DNA from: Saccopteryx bilineata
Lineage: Eukaryota > Chordata > Mammalia > Chiroptera > Emballonuridae
Length of the DNA stretch: 64,000 nt
Reading direction: 5' to 3'
Assembly (NCBI RefSeq): GCF_036850765.1
Contig: NC_089492.1
Coordinates: 205,095,681-205,159,680, forward strand
The notes beneath the pieces were generated by a model, which was not told where the DNA came from, did not search any database, and saw nothing but the letters and a program-made list of their open reading frames with translations. Below are positions 1 to 10,429 of this stretch, piece by piece. The number at the start of each line of letters is the position of its first letter. Within the stretch, counting starts at the first letter, position 1. Position numbers and translations under genes: made by a program.

Positions 1-2903
1 AACTAGAAAAGGTGGGGATCATCCGGCCAGCACACAATCCTTACAACTCCCCAGTATGGCCTGTGCGCAAAGCAGATGGAACCTGGAGAATGACAGTAGA
101 TTACAGGGAACTTAATAAAGTTGTTCCCACTTTGCACGCTGCTGTTCCCTCGATAGCTAACATGATGGATCGGCTAAGCCATGAGTTGAGGACATACCAC
201 TTTGTGGCAGACTTGGCCAATGCTTTTTTCTCTATTGATATAGCCGCAGAGAGTCAAGACCAATTTGCCTTCAGTTGGGAAGGGAGACAATGGACCTTTA
301 CAGTGTTACCCCAGGGCTATTTGCATAGCCCCACCTTGTGCCATGGGCTGGTGGCTGCTGACCTGGCTAAATGGAAACAGCCAGAGGTAGTCCGCATGTA
401 CCATTATATTGATGATATTATGCTAACTAGTGATTCTCTTTCAGAATTGGAGCAAGCAGTCCCTACCCTGCTATCCCATTTGAAAGCATGTGGCTGGGCA
501 GTCAACGAGAACAAATTACAAGGACCTGGGTTATCTGTTAAATTCTTGGGAGTTGTCTGGTCGGGTAAGACAAAAGTTATCCCTGACACAGTTATAGATA
601 AGATTCAAGCATACCCCGTGCCCACTACGGTAAAATAGTTACAGGAATTCTTAGGTTTGTTGGGGTATTGGCGAGCATTTATACCGCATTTGGCTCAGTT
701 ACTACACCCCTTGTACAACCTTATTCGAAAGGGGGTTCGCTGGGATTGGACTGAGCAGGCGCAAGGTTCATTTGCAGCTGCTAAGAGAGCTGTCAAGGTG
801 GCACAGGCCTTGAATGTGTTTGATCCTGCCAGGCCCTGTGAGCTGGATGTTCATGTTACCTCGGAGGGGTTTGGATGGGGCTTGTGGCAGCGGACAGAGC
901 ACCTACGGCAACCTATTGGATTTTGGTCCCAATTGTGGAAAGGTGCTGAAGTTCGTTACTCATTAGTAGAGAAGCAGCTGGCAGCTGTGTATGCTGCCCT
1001 CCTGGCAACTGAGAGTATTACAACCACAACACCAGTTACAGTCAAGACAACATACCCTATTGCTGAATGGGTGAGAGATTGGGCAACTAAACCACGCAGT
1101 GGTATGGCCCAAATGTCCACCCTGGCCAAGTGGGGTGCCTACCTGCAGCAATGCTGTGCTCTTAGCACCAGCCCATTGAGGGCAGAACTGCAAGAAGTCT
1201 TGGGTCCAGTCACCTATGCGACCTTAGAGTCAGGTGCAACTGGGGCTCAGGAGGCAGAACCTGAAGTCAGTCCCTACCAGGAGGGGCAGGTGCCCATCCC
1301 CGAGGATGCCTGGTATACTGATGGTTCCAGCAGGGGCCAACCTGCCAAATGGACGGCTATCGCCTTCCATCCGGCCACTGAGACTATTTGGATGGACACG
1401 GGTACAGGCCAAAGCAGCCAATGGGCAGAATTAAGAGCTGTTTGGCTAGTTGCCCATAATGAACTTTCACCTCTGGTGATCTGTACTGACAGTTGGGCTG
1501 TCTATCGTGGACTGACCCTTTGGATTGCTACTTGGCACATTAACCAGTGGATGGTAATGCACCGTCCATTATGGGGTCAGGCCATGTGGCAGGACTTATG
1601 GGAAATAGGACACCAGAAGCAGGTGACAGTATATCATGTCACAGGGCATGCCCCTCTAGCCCATCCTGGGAATGATGAGGCAGATACGTTGGCAAGAGTG
1701 CGATGGTTGGAGACTGCACCTGCAGGTGATGTGGCACAGTGGCTCCACCGGCGCCTGCTCCATGCAGGACAGAAAACTATGTGGGCTACAGTTAAGGCTT
1801 GGAACTTGCCTGTGTCCTATGCAGAGGTACTTGCAGCCTGTGAGCAATGTGCAGTATGTTCCAAGGAACACCCTCGGAGACCACTGGTGTCGCCTGGACA
1901 GATCCAGAGGGGTCATGTCCCACTGACACGATGGCAGATAGACATCATTGGACCCTTACCAAAGTCAGAAGGGTACCAGTATGCAGTCACTTGTGTAGAT
2001 ACTGCCACCGGGCTGCTTGCTGCTTACCCTGCTTGTAACCCTGACCAGAGGGCAGTCATACAGGCTCTGGACCGCCTGAGTGCTGCATACGGGCGACCGC
2101 TGGTCCTTGAAAGTGACAGTGGTACCCACTTCACTGGTTCAACGGTGAGGCAATGGGCTCAAAAGCTGGGGGTGGACTGGAAGTACCATGTTCCCTACCA
2201 CCCCCAGGCTGCTGGTATCATTGAGCATTATAATGGACTCTTAAAGCAGGGACTGTGACAGGAGGGGGGCACCGGCTCTCTTACTGGATGGACACGCCGC
2301 TTATGGACAGTACTTCGGATTTTGAATGAGCGACCTCGACGGGGAAGCCCAGCTCCAGTAGAGGCCCTCCTACATCGGACAGCTGCCCCTATTCAGTTGC
2401 AGATACGCACCAAGGACATTTTACTCAAGCCAGGTTTCGGACAGCAGGGCAACGTGCTCTTGCCTGCTCCAACAACCCTTCTTAAAGGACAACGGCTTCA
2501 ATGGACTTGGCCCTGGACTGTACAGGCTCCCCATCTGAGATGGGTGGCCTTGTTGGCACCTTGGGGAAAGGGGCTAGAGGTGGACCTCCAGTTAACTCCT
2601 TGGGCAACCAACACCTGGCCACCTAGGGTAGAAGTGTATTATCCCTTGAGCGCTCAAGGGGACAGCATTTTGAAGGGCACCTTTGTAATTTCTTTATGGC
2701 CAATAATGAGTTCTCCTATTTTATTACACATAGAACCAGCAGATGCTGGTGTATTGGCCAATAAGGTTTGGTATGCCTGCTCAGGGCGGCCTCTGGTGCC
2801 AGCTACGGTGCTGTCTGCAGACAAAACTCTGGCCTGTATTCTGCCAGAGGGAAAGGATTTGCCTCTCTTGGTGCCACTGACAGCTCTCTCATTTCGCCCA
2901 TAG
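1..2903 (+). pseudogene. pol: ERV-L-like endogenous retrovirus pol (RT, RNase H, integrase), partial and broken
   Basis: One reading frame runs from the left edge to 2903 and is closed only by in-frame stops at 636-638 and 2256-2258. The gene starts outside the window, so gag, protease and the N-terminus of RT are not seen. In order: the RT fingers and palm with the YIDD catalytic box at 405-416; RNase H with YTDGS (Asp at 1320), the Glu at 1428, TDSW (Asp at 1488) and GNDEAD (Asp at 1674); the integrase zinc region H-x4-H...C-x2-C at about 1746-1860; and a D,D-35,E core with Asp at 1941, Asp at 2115 and Glu at 2223. A C-terminal tail at 2322-2903 has no motif I can name. RT, RNase H and integrase copy viral RNA into DNA and insert it. 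The family assignment (class III, ERV-L type) rests on general protein similarity and the absence of env. No complete polyprotein can be made from this copy. Confidence 0.85.
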
Positions 2904-3034
2904 TTTTTGATCTGTTAATCCTATTGCAGTAGTTGGTACTATTTCTGTTTATGCAATGTATCCCACTCCTTGCACAGTGACCATCATGGAAGATGCCTGT
3001 GGTTTAGATTGTAAAGCGAGCAAAAGGCGTGGAA
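2904..3034 (+). other. ERV 3' leader with polypurine tract; no env
   Basis: Only about 130 bases separate the end of the pol frame from the LTR, so there is no room for an envelope gene, as expected for ERV-L elements. A short purine-rich run (AGCAAAAGGCGTGGAA, 3019-3034) directly precedes the LTR. It is the likely plus-strand primer tract, although it is interrupted by C and T. Confidence 0.55.
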
Positions 3035-3299
3035 TGTTGGTCAAATAAGTTTGTAAATATGATATATATGTTTGCTCGCTTGTAACTTATATTGGGTGTG
3101 GGGGACAGGCTATAAGCAGGCCAGGTCATTGTAGCCTAAGGTTTGGTTTTAGGACTAAGCTTTTCCCCACACCCTTGACTGATTGTATGATCTGGGTGGT
3201 GCACTCTCATGAGGAATCCAGTTATGCCTTGGATAAGTGACTTTGTATTAGAGACTTCCTTGTTTGTATATTGGATTAAGGGATTTTGGTTTTCTACAC

Positions 3300-3305
3300 T
3301 ATAAA
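3300..3305 (+). promoter_or_regulatory. LTR TATA box
   Basis: TATAAA lies about 265 bases into the LTR and 145 bases before the AATAAA signal, the spacing expected for a U3 core promoter. Whether it is active is not known. Confidence 0.5.
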
Positions 3306-3449
3306 GTGGGACAGACCAGGAGCTGGCTCACTCAGTTCCTGCTATCACAATTGCAGGGGCTTCCCTGATCCCTTGCCCTTCATGGGAAAAGCTGGTTTTT
3401 TGCTTTTCCCTTGTCTTCTTTTGTGGTTTGCCTGTCTTGGTGAGACACC

Positions 3450-3455
3450 AATAAA
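3450..3455 (+). terminator. LTR polyadenylation signal
   Basis: AATAAA lies 104 bases before the LTR end and is the expected R-region signal for 3' end formation of retroviral RNA. Confidence 0.5.
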
Positions 3456-3559
3456 TAGGATGGCCCCCCATCCTCTGACTCCGCCATTTCTTTATTGTCT
3501 GCCCTAATCCAATGGGAACCTGCATATGAATCGCCACGATGGCGGCTCCTGGCCTTACA

Positions 3560-3964
3560 GTGGGTATAAACATACTACTGTTCACTCTATTATCTTTGGT
3601 TCCACTTATCAATATTATAATCATAAGTCTACAGATTTGCACTAAATATGTATCTATAGACTCTTTTGTAGGGACAGGGCTTGAACCTAAAATCATAATT
3701 TTCTAAATTAAGATCCAGCTGCTAAGAAAGATTAACACCCTTCAAAAACATCCCTAAAATGATATTTTGCATTGCATGAACACCATTATTCACTTATTCA
3801 ACAAGACTTTACTGAGAGTTTACTATACACCAATCCAAACAGTGGGCTAAGTCATGAAGATACAAAGATGAACAATGCAAAATTCCTGACTTTGGGAAAT
3901 AACCCCCCCTAAAAAAAGTTCAAAGAAATAATGGACCAAATTACACTCAAGAAATAATGCTATC
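3560..3964. other. Unique AT-rich DNA with a possible MIR/L2 remnant
   Basis: There is no gene here. Around 3776-3900 the wording (a 'tattcaacaagactttactgagag' type phrase followed by a 'gaagatacaaagatgaac' type phrase) resembles old MIR/L2-class repeats. The match is by eye only. Confidence 0.3.
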
Positions 3965-3982
3965 AAATTATTAAAAGTTTAG
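3965..3982 (+). repeat. L1 target-site duplication, 5' copy
   Basis: The 18-base word AAATTATTAAAAGTTTAG recurs exactly at 10327-10344. It flanks the L1 and fixes the insertion boundaries. The first bases overlap the A-rich tail, so the true duplication may be 15-18 bases. Confidence 0.9.
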
Positions 3983-4886
3983 GAGAAAAAGATGGCAGCA
4001 GAGTAGGTGGATGCACAGATGCCCAGCTCTCACCATCAAACTGGAATACAAATCAATTTAGGAAAAATCAGCATGAAAAACCAACTCTGAACTGCAAGAA
4101 CAGCTCTCAAAAACCAAGGAGCAAAGAAGAAGCCACAACAATCCTGGTAGGGAGCGCCTGAATCTCCTCTGCTTACAGGAATGGAGGGGGGGGTGACACT
4201 GAGAGCCCAGAGGGGATCTCACACAGGGAAAAGAGTAGAAACTACTGCTCACAGACACTTGCCTGGCGACCAGGGAGCGAGGTGTGTTGAAAAGACCAGC
4301 TTATCTCCCAAGTGGAAAGGACAGGGAGAGGGACAGACTGTGAGGGGCTAAGGAATGCAGGAAACGAACTAAAAGAGCTGACTCATCCGTGCTGGAGGTG
4401 GCCATAGCTGGGGGAGGGACTGAACCTTTCACAAAACAGAGCTGAGGTGCTTCTGGATCAGAGATCTCCGGACATCTATCCAGCTCCAATCAGCACAACA
4501 AGACATAGCTGAAAACAAGAAGTGGGGAGGAAGGGCAGTAACTCAGGTCTCCATGAAGATCTGAGATACACCTCCCCCTACTGAAGCTGAGAAAACACCT
4601 GCCCCCAGTGAGATTAGTTGGCTAAAGAGGCCTTCAGAGTCTCAGGTTACACCCATCACATTCCTGGATACAGTTTCAAGGAAGCCCCCTGCTGAGATCA
4701 GTAAACAAGACTATCACCTGTTAAGAAAACAAACAAATCAAGACTTCAAAGCTGCCCAAATCCGAAAGTGGATTACAAATAATAGCTGATATCAACCCAA
4801 GAAGACCTAGAAATAACACAACTGAAAACTGGAGGCAGACAACACCAAGCCTAGACTCAAACAACTCTACAAACAAAACACCGAAA
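3983..4886 (+). promoter_or_regulatory. L1 5' UTR (internal promoter)
   Basis: About 900 bases lie between the 5' duplication and the ORF1 start. The first bases contain AAGATGGC at 3989-3996, which fits the YY1 core that sits at the start of many mammalian L1 promoters and positions initiation at the element's first base. The rest is moderately GC-rich with no open frame of note. It is not recognisably similar to the 5' UTR of the second L1 in this window. Confidence 0.65.
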
Positions 4887-5768
4887 ATGAGAAGACAAAA
4901 AAGTGCAATCCAAATGAAACCTTCAGGAGATGAACTGAGTGATATGGAAATAATCAAACTTCCAGATGCGGAGTTCAAAATAATGATTGTAAGGATGCTT
5001 AGGGATCTTAGAACAACAATAGATGGTCATTATGAACACCTAAATAAAGAAATAGCAAGTATAAAAAAGAATCAGTCGGAGATGACAAATACAATATCAG
5101 AAATAAAGACCACAATGGAAGGAATTAAAAACAGGATAGATAGAGCAGAGGATTGAATCAGCGAGTTAGAGGACAACTGAAATGAAGGCATGAAAGTAGA
5201 GAAGAAAAGAGAAAAGAGACTCAAAAAGTCAGAGGAAACTCTTAGAGAGCTCTGTGACAACATGAAGAGAAATAACATACGCATCATAGGGGTTCCTGAA
5301 GAAGAAGAAAAAGAACAAGGAATAGAGACTTTGTTCAATCATATCATAGCTGAAAACTTCCCTAAATTAATGCAAGAGAAACTCTCACAAGTCCAAGAAG
5401 CACAGAGGACTCCATTAAAGAGAAACCCAAAGAAACCTACACCAAGACACATTATAATTAAAATACCAAAGCTAAGCGATAAAGAGAAAATATTAAAAGC
5501 TGCAAGAGAAAAAAAAGTTATCACCTACAAAGGAGCCCCCATAAGGATGACATCCGACTTCTCAAAAGAAACACTTGAGGCCAGAAGGGAATGGCAAGAA
5601 ATATTCAAAGTAATGCAGAACAAGAACCTACAACCAAGACTACTTTATCCAGCAAGGCTATCATTTAAAATCGAAGGAGAAATAAAAAGCTTCCCAGACA
5701 AAAAACAACTCAAGAAATTCATTACAACCAAACCAATGCTACAGGAAATGTTAAGGGGCCTGTTGTAA
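4887..5768 (+). pseudogene. L1 ORF1 (RNA-binding protein), two in-frame stops
   Basis: One frame of about 293 codons, broken by stops at 5154-5156 and 5178-5180. L1 ORF1p is a trimeric nucleic-acid chaperone that coats L1 RNA in the cytoplasmic particle. The first third (4887-5156) is rich in Lys, Glu, Ile and Asn and looks like the coiled-coil trimerisation region. The part from 5190 has the RRM and C-terminal domain signatures, including NIRIIGVPEEEE, TPRHIIIKIPK and ILKAAREKK. ORF2 starts 57 bases downstream, the normal bicistronic arrangement. The start was chosen at the first ATG after the 5' UTR in this frame. Confidence 0.85.
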
Positions 5769-8758
5769 ACAGATCAAAGTGGGAAAAGAATATAGCAAAA
5801 AAGGAATACATCTTTAAAGAAGAAAATGGCAATAAACAACTACATATCAATAATAACCTTAAATGTAAATGGATTAAATGATCCATTCAAAAGACATAGG
5901 GTAGATGCGTGGATAAGAAAACAGGACCCATACATATGTTGTCTACAAGAGACACACCTTAGAACAAAAGACACACATAGATTGAAGGTAAAAGAATGGA
6001 AAAAAACATTTCATGCAAACGGAAATGAAAAAAGCGAGGGTAGCAATACTTATATCAGACAAATTGGACTTTAAAACAAAGGATATAGTAAGAGATAAAG
6101 AAGACCACTACATAATGATAAAGGGAATAATCCAACAGGAAGATATAACTATTATAAATATCTATGCACCTAATATAGGAGCACCCAAATATATAAAGCA
6201 GACTTTGCTGGATTTAAAGGGCAAGATTAACAGCAATACTATAATAGTAGGGGATTTCAATACCCCACTAATATCACTAGATAGATCCTCAAGAAAGAAA
6301 ATTAACAAAGAAACAGCAGACTTATTGGAAACACCAGATCAACTCGATTTAATGGATATCTTCAGAACCTTTCACCCTAAAGCAGCAGAATATACATACT
6401 TTTCAAGTGCTCATGGTACATTCTCTAGGATAGACCACATGTTAGGGCACAAAAGTGCTCTCAACAAATTTAAGAGGACTGAAATCATATCAAGCACTTT
6501 CTCCAATCACAACGACATGAAACTAGAAATGAATCACAACAGAAAAGCTCAAAAATTATCAAACACATGGAAACTAAATAGCAGGTTGTTAAATAATGAA
6601 TGGATTAAGAATGAGATCAAAGAAGAAATAAAAAAATTCCTAGAAACGAATGACAGTGAGCATACAACAACTCAAAATTTATAGGACACAGCAAAGGCAG
6701 TGCTGAGAGGGAAGTTCATAGCACTACAGACACACTTTCAGAAGCTAGAAAAAGCTCAAATAAACAACTTAACCCTGCATCTAAAAGAATTAGAAAAAGA
6801 ACAGCAAGTAAAGCCCAAATGTAGTAGAAGGAAGGAAATAATAAAGATCAGAGCAGAAATAAATGACATAGAGGCTAAAGAAACAATACAGAGGATCAAT
6901 GAAACTAGGAGCTGGTTCTTTGAAAAGGTAAACAAGATTGATGAACTTTTAACTAGACTCACCAAGAAAAAGAGAGAGAGGACTCAAATAAATAAAATTA
7001 GAAATGAGAGAGGAGAAATAACAACTGACACAACAGAAATACAAAATATTGTAAGAAAATACTATGAAGAACTCTATGCCAAAAAACGAGACAACCTAGA
7101 TGAAATGGACAAATTCCTTGAAACATACAATCTTCCAAAAATCAATCTGGAAGAATCAGAAAACCTAAACAGACCGATTACACCAAATGAGATCGAAACA
7201 GTTATCAAAAAACTCCCAACAAAGAAATGTCCAGGGCCCGATGGCTTCACAACAGAATTCTACCAAATATTCAAAAAGAACTAACTCCTATCCTTCTCAA
7301 ACTATTTCAAAAAATTCAAGAGGAAGGAAGACTTCCAAGCTCCTTTTATGAGGCGAGCATAATTCTGATTCCAAAACCAGGCAAAGACAACACAAAAAAA
7401 GAAAATTATAGGCCAATATCTCTGATGAATATAGATGCTAAAATCCTCAACAAAATAAGCAAACTGGATCCAACAATATATGGAAGAAATCATACATCAT
7501 GATCAAGTGGGATTTATTCTGGGGAGGCAAGGCTTGTACAATATTCGTAAATCAATCAATGTGACTCATTACATAAACAAAAAGAAGGAGAAAAACCATA
7601 TGATAATTTCAATAGATGCAGAAAAAGCATTTGATAAAATCCAGCACCCATTCATGATCAAAACTCTCAGCAAAGTGGGAATACAGTGAACATACCTCAA
7701 CATGATAAAAGCCATCTATGAGAAACCCACAGCCAACATCATACTCAATGGGCAAAAATTAAAAGCAATTCCCTTAAGATCAGGAACAAGGCAGGAGTGC
7801 TCCCTTTCACCACTCTTATTTAACATAGTCCTGGAAGTCCTGGCCACAGCAATCAGACAAGAAGAAGAAATAAAAGGCATTCAAGTTGGAAAAGAAGAAG
7901 TAAAACTATCATTATTTGCAGATGATATGATATTGTATATAGAAAACCCTAAAGTCTCAGTCAAAAAGCTACTGGACCTGATAAATGAATTCAGCAAAGT
8001 GGCAGGATATAAAATCAATACTCAGAAATCAGAGGCATTTTTATATACCAACAATGAACAGTCAGAAAGAGAAATTAAGGAAACAATCCCCTTCACAATT
8101 ACAACCAAAAAAATAAAGTACCTAGGAATAAACTTAACCAAGGAGACTAAAGACTTGTACTCAGAAAATTACAAAGCATTGATAAAAGAAATCAAGAAAG
8201 ATACAAACAAATGGAAGCATATACCGTGCTCATGGTTAGGAAGAATAAACATCATTAAAATGTCTATATTACCCAAAGCAATCTATAAATTCAATGCAAT
8301 ACCAATTAAAATACCAATGACATACTTCAAAGATATAGAACACATATTCCAAAAATTTATATGGAACCAAAAGAGAACACGAATAGCCTCAGCAATCTTA
8401 TAAAAGAAGAATAACGTGGGAGGTATCACACTTCCTGATATCAAGTTATACTACAAGGCCATTGTACTCAAAACAGCCTGGTACTGGCATAAGAACAGGC
8501 ATATAGATCAATGGAACAGAACAGAGAACCCAGAAATAAACCCATAGTTCTATGGACAACTGATTTGACAAAGGAGGTAAGGAAATACAATGGAGTAAAG
8601 ACTGCCTCTTTAACAAATGGTGTTGGGAAAATTGGACAGCTACCTGCAAAAAAATGAAACTAGATCACCAGCTTACACCACTCACAAAAATAAACTCAAA
8701 ATGGATAAAAGACTTGAATGTAGGCCATGAAACCATAAGCATCTTAGAAGAAAACATA

Positions 8759-9163
8759 GCCCTGGCCGGTTGGCTCAGCGGTAAAGCGTTGGCCTAGCGT
8801 GCGGAGGACCCGGGTTCGATTCCCGGCCAGGGCACACAGGAGAAGCGCCCATTTGCTTCTCCACCCCTCCGTCGCGCTTTCCTCTCTGTCTCTCTCTTCC
8901 CCTCCCGCAGCCAAGGCTCCATTGGAGCGAAGATGGCCCGGGCGCTGGGGATGGCTCTGTGGCCTCTGCCTCAGGCGCTAGAGTGGCTGTGGTGGCAACA
9001 TGGTGACGCCCAGGATGGGCAGAGCATCGCCCCCTGGTGGGCAGAGCGTCGCCCCTGGTGGGCGTGCCGGGTGGATCCCGGTCGGGCGCATGCGGGAGTC
9101 TGTCTGACTGTCTCTCCCTGTTTCCAGCTTCAGAAAAATGAAAAAAAAAAAAAAAAAAAAAAA
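8759..9163 (+). mobile_element. Long tRNA-derived SINE (family A), full length, inside L1 ORF2
   Basis: It starts GCCCTGGCCGG. A tRNA-like head carries an A-box-like TGGCTCAGCGGTA and a B-box GGTTCGATTCC, followed by a CT-rich stretch. A GC-rich body of unknown origin follows, then an A tail of about 23 bases to 9163. Degenerate target duplications (AGAAAACATAG before, AGGAAATATAG after) flank it, and the L1 coding sequence resumes directly. At about 405 bp it is long for a tRNA SINE. The body carries AAGATGGCC (8930-8938) and CTCF-like words. Confidence 0.85.
9027..9040 (-). promoter_or_regulatory. CTCF-like motif in SINE family A
   Basis: Read on the minus strand this is CCACCAGGGGGCGA. 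It matches 13 of 14 positions of the commonly used CTCF core (CCASYAGRKGGCRS, quoted from general knowledge). A second copy at 9049-9061 lacks one G. Binding is not shown. Confidence 0.4.
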
Positions 9164-10000
9164 GGAAATATAGGCAGTAAGCTCTCTGACATCTCTCAGA
9201 GCAATATATTTGCTGATTTATCTCCATGGGGAAGTGAAATAAAAGGCAGGATAAACAAATGGGACTACATCAAACTAAAAAGCTTTTGCACAGCTAAAGA
9301 CAACAAGAACAGAATAAAAAGACAAACTACACAATGGGAGAACATATTTGGCAATACATCTCATAAGGGGTTAATAACCAAGATTTATAAAGAACTTGTA
9401 AATCTTAACACCAGGAAGACAAACAATCCAATCCAAAAATGGGCAAAAGAGATGAATAGACACTTCTCCAAAGAGGCCATACAGATGGCCAATAGGCATA
9501 TGAAAAAATGCTCAACATCACTAATCATTAGAGAAATGCAAATTAAAACCACAATGAGATATCACCTCACACCAGTCAGAATGGCGCTCATCAACAAAAC
9601 AACACAGAATAAGTGCTGGCGAGGATGTGGAGAAAAGGGAACCCTCCTGCACTGCTGGTAGGAATGCAAACTGGTACAGCCACTGTGGAAAACAGTATAA
9701 AGATTCCTCAAAAAACTGAAAATCGAACTGCCTTTTGACCCAGCTATCTCACTTTTAGGAATATACCCCAGGGACACCATAGAACGGCTCCAAAAGGAGA
9801 AATGCACCCCCATGTTTATGGCAGCATTGTTCACAATAGCGAAGATCTGGAAACAGCCCAAGTGTCCATCAGAGGACAAGTGGATTAAAAAGCTTGGGTA
9901 CATATATATTATGGAATACTACTCAGCCATAAGAAATGACAACATCGGATCATTTACAATAACATGGATGGACTTGATAACATTATACGGAGTGAAATAA

Positions 10001-10326
10001 GTAAATCAGAAAAAAAAACTAAGAACTATATGAATCCATACATAGAAGGGAAATAAAAATGAGACTCAGAGACATGAACAAGAATGTGATGGCAACAGGG
10101 GTGGGGGGTGGGGAGAGGGGGGAGGGGGTGAAGAAGGAGAGAGGGGTTGGGGGAGGGGAGGGGCACAAAGAAAACAGGATAGAAGGTGACAGAAGACAAT
10201 TTAACTTTGGGGGAGGGGTATACAGCACAATCAAATGTCAAAATAATCTAGAGATGTTTTCTCTCAATATATGTACCCTGATTTATTAATGTCTCTGCAT
10301 TAAATTTAATAAATAAATTTTTTAAA
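10001..10326 (+). other. L1 3' UTR with G-rich polypurine tract
   Basis: Between the ORF2 stop and the A/T-rich tail lies a G-rich run at about 10098-10165, with several blocks of four to six G. L1 3' UTRs of many mammals carry such a tract, which can form G-quadruplexes. The element ends in alternating A/T (AATAAATAAATTTTTT) before the target duplication. Confidence 0.75.
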
Positions 10327-10344
10327 AAATTATTAAAAGTTTAG
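10327..10344 (+). repeat. L1 target-site duplication, 3' copy
   Basis: Exact match to 3965-3982; it closes the L1 insertion. Confidence 0.9.
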
Positions 10345-10429
10345 ATAATCCAAATAGAAAAGAAAATTCATGATAAAAGTAGCCTCTCAGACTAGAGAGG
10401 GGATAAGTTGAACCACTAAATAAGAAGTA

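Larger units (their letters stand above)
3035..3559 (+). repeat. ERV 3' long terminal repeat (525 bp)
   Basis: The element begins TGTTGG at 3035 and ends CTTACA at 3559, giving the TG...CA termini of a retroviral LTR. It contains a TATA box (TATAAA, 3300-3305) and a polyadenylation signal (AATAAA, 3450-3455), in the usual U3 to R order. It lies immediately after the pol region and polypurine tract, so it is the 3' LTR. The 5' LTR is outside the window, so LTR divergence and target duplication cannot be checked. Confidence 0.7.
5826..10000 (+). pseudogene. L1 ORF2 (endonuclease / reverse transcriptase), frameshifted and SINE-interrupted
   Basis: ORF2p nicks target DNA and reverse-transcribes L1 RNA at the nick. 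The frame opens at 5826 with ITLNVNGLNDP and CLQETHL of the apurinic-type endonuclease. It shifts near 6013-6074 and continues with INIYAPN, VGDFNTPL and SRIDHML. A stop near 6684 is followed by the linker region (6700-7284). The RT domain (7227-8403) includes RPISLMN, the priming-loop region and an intact FADD catalytic box at 7915-7926. The C-terminal region is cut by a SINE at 8759-9163 and resumes to about 10000. Shifts or stops are visible near 6070, 6684, 7284, 7500, 7689 and 8403. Confidence 0.88.
3983..10326 (+). mobile_element. Full-length L1 retrotransposon (sense), interrupted by a SINE
   Basis: The element spans a 5' UTR (3983-4886), ORF1, ORF2 and a G-rich 3' UTR with an A/T-rich tail, between matching target-site duplications. 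Removing the 405-bp SINE at 8759-9163 leaves about 5.9 kb, a normal full length for a mammalian L1. Both ORFs carry stops and frameshifts, so this copy is dead. The exact duplications and the retained FADD and endonuclease motifs suggest a lineage-specific rather than ancient insertion. Confidence 0.93.

Noticed and set aside
8763..8834. tRNA-like sequence with A and B boxes
   Set aside because: It is the head of a family A SINE followed by a SINE body and an A tail, not a functional tRNA gene; the same holds for all other SINE heads.
8775..9227. 150-residue open frame on the minus strand, and similar frames at 41574-42283
   Set aside because: These are antisense readings of the GC-rich SINE family A body; the same peptide phrases recur at every copy.
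10019..10289. Gly/Pro-rich open frames on both strands
   Set aside because: They come from the G-rich tract of the L1 3' UTR.
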